Shown here piece after piece: positions 6,934-10,099 of a stretch of 10,099 bases of DNA. Source of the DNA: an uncultured Eubacteriales bacterium (GTDB taxonomy: Bacteria; Bacillota; Clostridia; UMGS1883); assembly GCA_905195005.1 (NCBI GenBank), contig CAJJUC010000089.1:1-10099 (forward strand), given 5' to 3'. A program made the translations under genes and the position numbers. Under the pieces are notes generated by a model. The model had not been told where the DNA came from, did not search any database, and saw only the letters and a list, made by a program, of their open reading frames with translations. The first letter of the stretch is position 1. Each line of letters opens with the position of its first letter.

Positions 6934-7971
6934 TTATTCAAAGCTCTTTTCTGTTACGCCGGTATAAGGGTCACGCAGCTTTTTTGATGCTGCAAGCGCG
7001 ATGAATCTTTCTCCCTTATCGTTCACTGCACAATAGAAATGATAAACCACTCCGCCATGCTCCAGCACACACGGCTTATGCGCAAAAAGGTTTTCCCATT
7101 CATATTCGCATTTTACAAGCGGTTCGCCGTCCCATGTGCGCCAGTGAATCAAATCACGCGAGCAGGCAAAGGTATCGTAAGCCGTTTTGAATCCGATACA
7201 TCTGTAATATATCATAACGTATATATCGCCGATTTTAACAATCTGCGGATCGCCCGAAATCGCCAAACCGTCGATTTTGCCGACCTCATCAATGAGCGGT
7301 TCCTCTCCGCAGCGCTGCCAATGCTCTCCGTCGTCGGAAACAGCCATGTAAATTCTTTCGGAATTTGTTTCATCCTTGGCATTGTATGAATTGATGAATC
7401 TGTGCCCGAGAGTGTGCGCTTCATCCTCAAGCATATTTCCTTTGTAAACGGTCACCCTTTCATATTTGCGCGCGTCCTTATCCAACGGCGACAGAACGGG
7501 GTTGTCCATCCGCGTGAATGACATCGGCTCAACCGGGCTGTCCGAATAAGCCTGCCCCATCATCATAGGGTCGGGCTCATAACCGTCCGCACAGCCGCCG
7601 AGATATGTCATGTAATACTTTCCGTTCACCTTTAAAAGCTCGTTTGTGCCGCCGAGCCTCATGTCAACAAAAGCGGCATAGCCTGCCGTTTGCAGGGAAT
7701 CCCACTTGCCCGGCGCGCTCCGCGCAAGCATCTTTCCGATTGTTTTCCAATTCAGCAAGTCATCACTTTTTGCGATATATGTTTCATACCCTGCTGTGCT
7801 CACATCTTTAGCAATCCGTATGTAGTACATATACCAGCTTCCGTTATAGCGGAACACGGACGGGCTGTCCGTCAGATAATCGCCGAGCTTGATAACCGCT
7901 CCGCACTTGAAAGGTGTTTTTAATCTTTCGTAAACCGCATTCATTTCGCTATCGCTTATTTCTTTATACAT
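6934..7971 (-). CDS. Five-bladed beta-propeller glycosidase (GH43/GH32/GH130-like)
   Basis: This 345-aa protein without a signal peptide likely cleaves sugar units in the cytoplasm. Propeller blade repeats are visible: DYLTDSPSVFRYNGSWYMYY (31-50), a LLKVNGKYYMTYLGG blade, ERIYMAVSDDGEHW, ISGDPQIVKIGDIYVMIYY and FAHKPCVLEHGGVVYHFY. These aromatic-rich strands with D-P or D-SP turns are typical of the GH43/GH62/GH32/GH68/GH130 fold. D35 is the natural candidate for the first catalytic Asp, and an acidic stretch at LEDEAH may supply another. Which family it belongs to is not certain. ATG 7971 has GGAGG with an 8-nt spacer. It is divergent from the second AraC gene, whose operator-like repeats abut its promoter. 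Confidence 0.85.
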   Translation of the reverse strand: MYKEISDSEMNAVYERLKTPFKCGAVIKLGDYLTDSPSVFRYNGSWYMYYIRIAKDVSTAGYETYIAKSDDLLNWKTIGKMLARSAPGKWDSLQTAGYAAFVDMRLGGTNELLKVNGKYYMTYLGGCADGYEPDPMMMGQAYSDSPVEPMSFTRMDNPVLSPLDKDARKYERVTVYKGNMLEDEAHTLGHRFINSYNAKDETNSERIYMAVSDDGEHWQRCGEEPLIDEVGKIDGLAISGDPQIVKIGDIYVMIYYRCIGFKTAYDTFACSRDLIHWRTWDGEPLVKCEYEWENLFAHKPCVLEHGGVVYHFYCAVNDKGERFIALAASKKLRDPYTGVTEKSFE

Positions 7972-7995
7972 ATTTTCCGCCTCCGTTTTTTATAT

Positions 7996-8024
7996 ATAAT
8001 ATCATACAAAATACACCTGCACAA
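7996..8024 (-). promoter_or_regulatory. Candidate promoter of the beta-propeller glycosidase
   Basis: On the minus strand TTGTGC (8019-8024), a 17-bp spacer and TATTAT (7996-8001) precede the gene. The -35 is imperfect and directly touches the operator-like repeat starting at 8025, as expected for an AraC-activated promoter. Confidence 0.55.
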
Positions 8025-8059
8025 TTGATAAAATCACATATTATATTGACAAAATCACA
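8025..8059 (+). promoter_or_regulatory. Tandem operator, two TTGAYAAAATCACA half-sites
   Basis: TTGATAAAATCACA (8025-8038) and TTGACAAAATCACA (8046-8059) are direct repeats that differ at one base. Their starts are 21 bp apart, two helical turns. AraC-family activators bind such tandem half-sites next to or overlapping a -35. Here the pair abuts the glycosidase -35 on one side, and the second copy contains the -35 of the AraC gene itself. This suggests activation of the glycosidase and self-repression of the regulator. Confidence 0.75.
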
Positions 8060-8074
8060 CTGTTGAGGTATACT
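8046..8074 (+). promoter_or_regulatory. Promoter of the second AraC-family gene
   Basis: TTGACA (8046-8051), a 17-bp spacer and TATACT (8069-8074) form a near-consensus promoter. The predicted transcription start is about 8081, only some four bases before the GTG start codon. Confidence 0.75.
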
Positions 8075-8084
8075 TCTGTCAGAG

Positions 8085-8855
8085 GTGATTTTTACGGAGG
8101 GAATTAATTTAAACAAGGAAATACATTACCTTGGTTCATCGCTGAGATATTTTGCCGAGGGGGAGCGGCACGTTGACCGCTTTTTTGAGCACGAAGCGCT
8201 TCTGATGATTTTTTCGGGAACGCTTTGCTTCACCGAAAACGGAATCCCTTATGAGGTCGGGCGCGGTGAATACCATATTCAGCGCGGACATACACACCAA
8301 TCGGGTGACCGCGAAAGCCTTTCTCCTCAATATCTGTATGTGCATTTTGATGCGGAATGGACTGAAAACGAGCGGATAATGCTTCCCAAACGCGGCGAAT
8401 TTAATATCGGCGAATATGCCGAAATAATACGAACGCTTGATGATATCGGGCACGGCGATTTTCTTCTTGCCGAAAAAAACGCAGCGCTTTACGGACTGCT
8501 TTCACGCCTGAAGGATGACGGAGCCGAGATGTCCGCCGCCGGAGAAATTGCGGCGTATCTTTCCGCGCATTTTGCCGATGCACCGTCGCTCGGAGAGCTC
8601 TGCCGCATTTTCGGCTACAGCAAAAATTACATAATCAGGCTGATGAAAAATGAGTACGGCTGCACACCCGTTCAATATATAAACAGGCAAAGAATCGGAA
8701 AGGCTGAGTATTTGTTGTCTGTTACAGGCGCTTCAACGGATACAATCGCCGAAAAATGCGGCTTCTCCAATTATTCCCACTTTTATCGGCAGTTCGTTGC
8801 CGTTAACGGAATCTCACCGAGCAAATGGCGGCAAATACGAAAAAAGGAAATGTGA
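8085..8855 (+). CDS. AraC-family transcriptional regulator
   Basis: This 256-aa regulator has an N-terminal cupin-like sensor domain (about 1-95, with FFEHEALLMIFSG and RGEYHIQRGHTHQSG) and a C-terminal AraC-type domain (about 155-252). The first helix-turn-helix is SLGELCRIFGYSKNYIIRLM. The second is DTIAEKCGFSNYSHFYRQF, followed by NGISPSKWR. GTG 8085 is the only usual start codon before the conserved region, and the N-terminus lines up with the first AraC protein of this window. It lacks a normal upstream ribosome binding site; GGAGG occurs inside the frame at 8096-8100 but is followed by no ATG, GTG or TTG in frame at a suitable distance. It probably controls the divergent glycosidase and itself. 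Confidence 0.9.
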   Translation: MIFTEGINLNKEIHYLGSSLRYFAEGERHVDRFFEHEALLMIFSGTLCFTENGIPYEVGRGEYHIQRGHTHQSGDRESLSPQYLYVHFDAEWTENERIMLPKRGEFNIGEYAEIIRTLDDIGHGDFLLAEKNAALYGLLSRLKDDGAEMSAAGEIAAYLSAHFADAPSLGELCRIFGYSKNYIIRLMKNEYGCTPVQYINRQRIGKAEYLLSVTGASTDTIAEKCGFSNYSHFYRQFVAVNGISPSKWRQIRKKEM

Positions 8856-8865
8856 TATTGTATAC

Positions 8866-8900
8866 AAAAATCCGCGGAGGAAACTGCTCCCGTCCGCGGA
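8866..8900 (-). terminator. Terminator of the carboxypeptidase gene
   Basis: TCCGCGGA (8893-8900) pairs with TCCGCGGA (8871-8878). An inner GGGA/TTCC extension follows after one bulged base, and TTTTT (8866-8870 on the minus strand) comes after the stem. It lies just after the stop of the minus-strand carboxypeptidase. The plus strand lacks a T run after the hairpin, so it serves mainly the minus strand. Confidence 0.8.
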
Positions 8901-8906
8901 AAATTA

Positions 8907-10099
8907 TTAATAATAATGTGAGAACTGCTCGATTTCACTCGCGAGCTGCTCCGTGCGCCGCTTGCGTGCTGCGCGGCGTTTTCTGCGAAGGATTCTTCTC
9001 CTGCGCCGCTCAAGCATCACAAAAATAACGCACAGCAGAATCACGCATAGGATAAACCAGGGCGAAGTGACAAAAGCAATCATTCCGTTCATTGCATATG
9101 CCACCGGATCAAAGCGATAATCACTGTCCGAAACAAGCTGCACCTTGCCGACCGAAACCGCACCGATGAAATATTCCCTTGTTCCGAGGGGAGCGCCTGC
9201 CTTAACCGGCGCTTTTACGTCCGTTTGCAGAGAATCCTTGTATGTGACCTTTGCCTTTTTAGCATTTTTATCTCTCAGCACGCGCACACTGTCCGCCGTT
9301 TCAAGAAGAACGGCTTTTGTTTTGCGCGCATTTTTTATTTTCACCTGCGTTACCGCCTCCCCCTTTGGGGCAACCGTTACAGAGGTGTAGTTGTCAAAAA
9401 CATAATTGAACATATTTATACAATCGGTGAAGCTCTGCGTTTTTCCGTCCACCGTTTTTGCACCGAAAACAAGCGCCAGAAGCTGCATCCCGTTTTTCTC
9501 GGCGGATGCCGCAATGCAGCTTTTCGCCTTTGAAGTGTAGCCCGTTTTAATACCGGTTGCGTATTTATAGAAATAGTCTCCGCGGCGCAGGCGGCTTACA
9601 AGATGGTTGCCGTTCACAATCGTGCGCGAATCGTGATATTTTTCCGTTGCCGGGATTGAATACGAATCGCATTTGACAATTTCGCAAAATTCCGGAATTG
9701 ACATTGCATGCAGCGCCAGAAGCGACATATCGCGCGGAGTTGTGAAGTGGCGTTCGTCATGGTCGCCGACCGGATTCACAAAGTTGGTGTTTTTCATTCC
9801 GAGCGCTGCCGCACGCTTATTCATCATTGCAACAAATCCGTCAATACTGCCGCCGGTATATTCCGCAACAACATTTGCCGCGTCGGCTGCTGATGACAGC
9901 AACATTCCGTAAAGCAGCTGCCGAAGCGACAGTCGCTCTCCTTTTTTTATCCCCATTTTGCTGTCACCGTCGGGAACGCTTGTGATTGCCGATTCGCTCG
10001 CCGTAACAACGTCCTCCAGATTCCCGTTTTCAAGCGCAAGCACCGCCGTCATAAGCTTTGTCAGACTGGCGGGATAAACCTTGGCGGACGCTTTTTTTT
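8907..10099 (-). CDS. D-alanyl-D-alanine carboxypeptidase, peptidase S11 (N-terminus outside window)
   Basis: This is a penicillin-binding protein of the DacA group, which trims the terminal D-Ala from peptidoglycan stem peptides on the outer face of the membrane. The frame is open past 10099. The SxxK motif is SLTK (10056-10067), just before a Met at 10052 that is therefore internal and not the start. The KTG motif is in TGIKTGYT (9540-9548). A PBP5-like C-terminal beta domain follows. The protein ends in one membrane helix (about FVTSPWFILCVILLCVIFVM) and a tail with many Arg and Lys, in place of the amphipathic helix of classical DacA. The usual SxN motif reads S-A-A in LLSSAADAAN. The signal peptide is beyond the edge. 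The family is secure; activity depends on the altered motif. Confidence 0.93.
   Translation of the reverse strand, partial: KKASAKVYPASLTKLMTAVLALENGNLEDVVTASESAITSVPDGDSKMGIKKGERLSLRQLLYGMLLSSAADAANVVAEYTGGSIDGFVAMMNKRAAALGMKNTNFVNPVGDHDERHFTTPRDMSLLALHAMSIPEFCEIVKCDSYSIPATEKYHDSRTIVNGNHLVSRLRRGDYFYKYATGIKTGYTSKAKSCIAASAEKNGMQLLALVFGAKTVDGKTQSFTDCINMFNYVFDNYTSVTVAPKGEAVTQVKIKNARKTKAVLLETADSVRVLRDKNAKKAKVTYKDSLQTDVKAPVKAGAPLGTREYFIGAVSVGKVQLVSDSDYRFDPVAYAMNGMIAFVTSPWFILCVILLCVIFVMLERRRRRILRRKRRAARKRRTEQLASEIEQFSHYY

Noticed and set aside
10001..10052. Start of the carboxypeptidase at the ATG at 10052
   Set aside because: The open frame continues upstream and includes the catalytic SLTK, so the real start is beyond the window edge.

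Overview
The window reads as chromosomal DNA of a Bacillota organism, most likely an uncultured gut-type Clostridia. The evidence is a T-box riboswitch, GGAGG ribosome binding sites, several near-consensus sigma-A promoters (TTGACA, 17-18 bp spacer, TATAAT-like), TTG and GTG starts, and a carbohydrate-degrading gene set controlled by AraC-type regulators. No species can be assigned from the sequence alone.

Left part (1-1312, minus strand): a complete T-box leader with its own promoter reads leftward out of the window. Its specifier codon is UGG (Trp) and its T-box UGGC would pair with a G73 discriminator, which fits tRNA-Trp. Only the first five codons of the gene it controls are visible (MKKII...). 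A 28-codon ORF with a fair ribosome binding site lies between the T-box terminator and that gene. Upstream is an Mrp/NBP35-type Fe-S cluster carrier ATPase.

Middle part (1378-6312): a large GH106-like glycoside hydrolase (minus) is divergent from an AraC-family regulator (plus). The regulator is followed by a sugar-phosphate isomerase/epimerase-type TIM barrel with its own consensus promoter. This looks like a carbohydrate utilisation module.

Central boundary (6313-6933): a tRNA-Pro(GGG) gene has an ideal promoter and a perfect 15-bp terminator hairpin. It is flanked by a possible 53-aa ORF on one side and, on the other, by the C-terminal remnant of an IS256-family transposase.

Right part (6934-8855): a five-bladed beta-propeller glycosidase (minus) is divergent from a second AraC-family regulator (plus). 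Their intergenic region holds two copies of TTGAYAAAATCACA exactly 21 bp apart. The pair abuts the -35 of the hydrolase promoter and overlaps the -35 of the regulator promoter, as an AraC-type operator would. The regulator promoter also predicts an almost leaderless mRNA starting at GTG.

Right end (8866-10099, minus): a D-alanyl-D-alanine carboxypeptidase (peptidase S11), open at the window edge, with its own terminator. It has SxxK and KTG motifs, but the usual SxN motif reads SAA.

No defence system, CRISPR array, prophage or other obviously new multi-gene system was found. The most informative parts are the regulatory DNA: the Trp T-box and the AraC operator pair.
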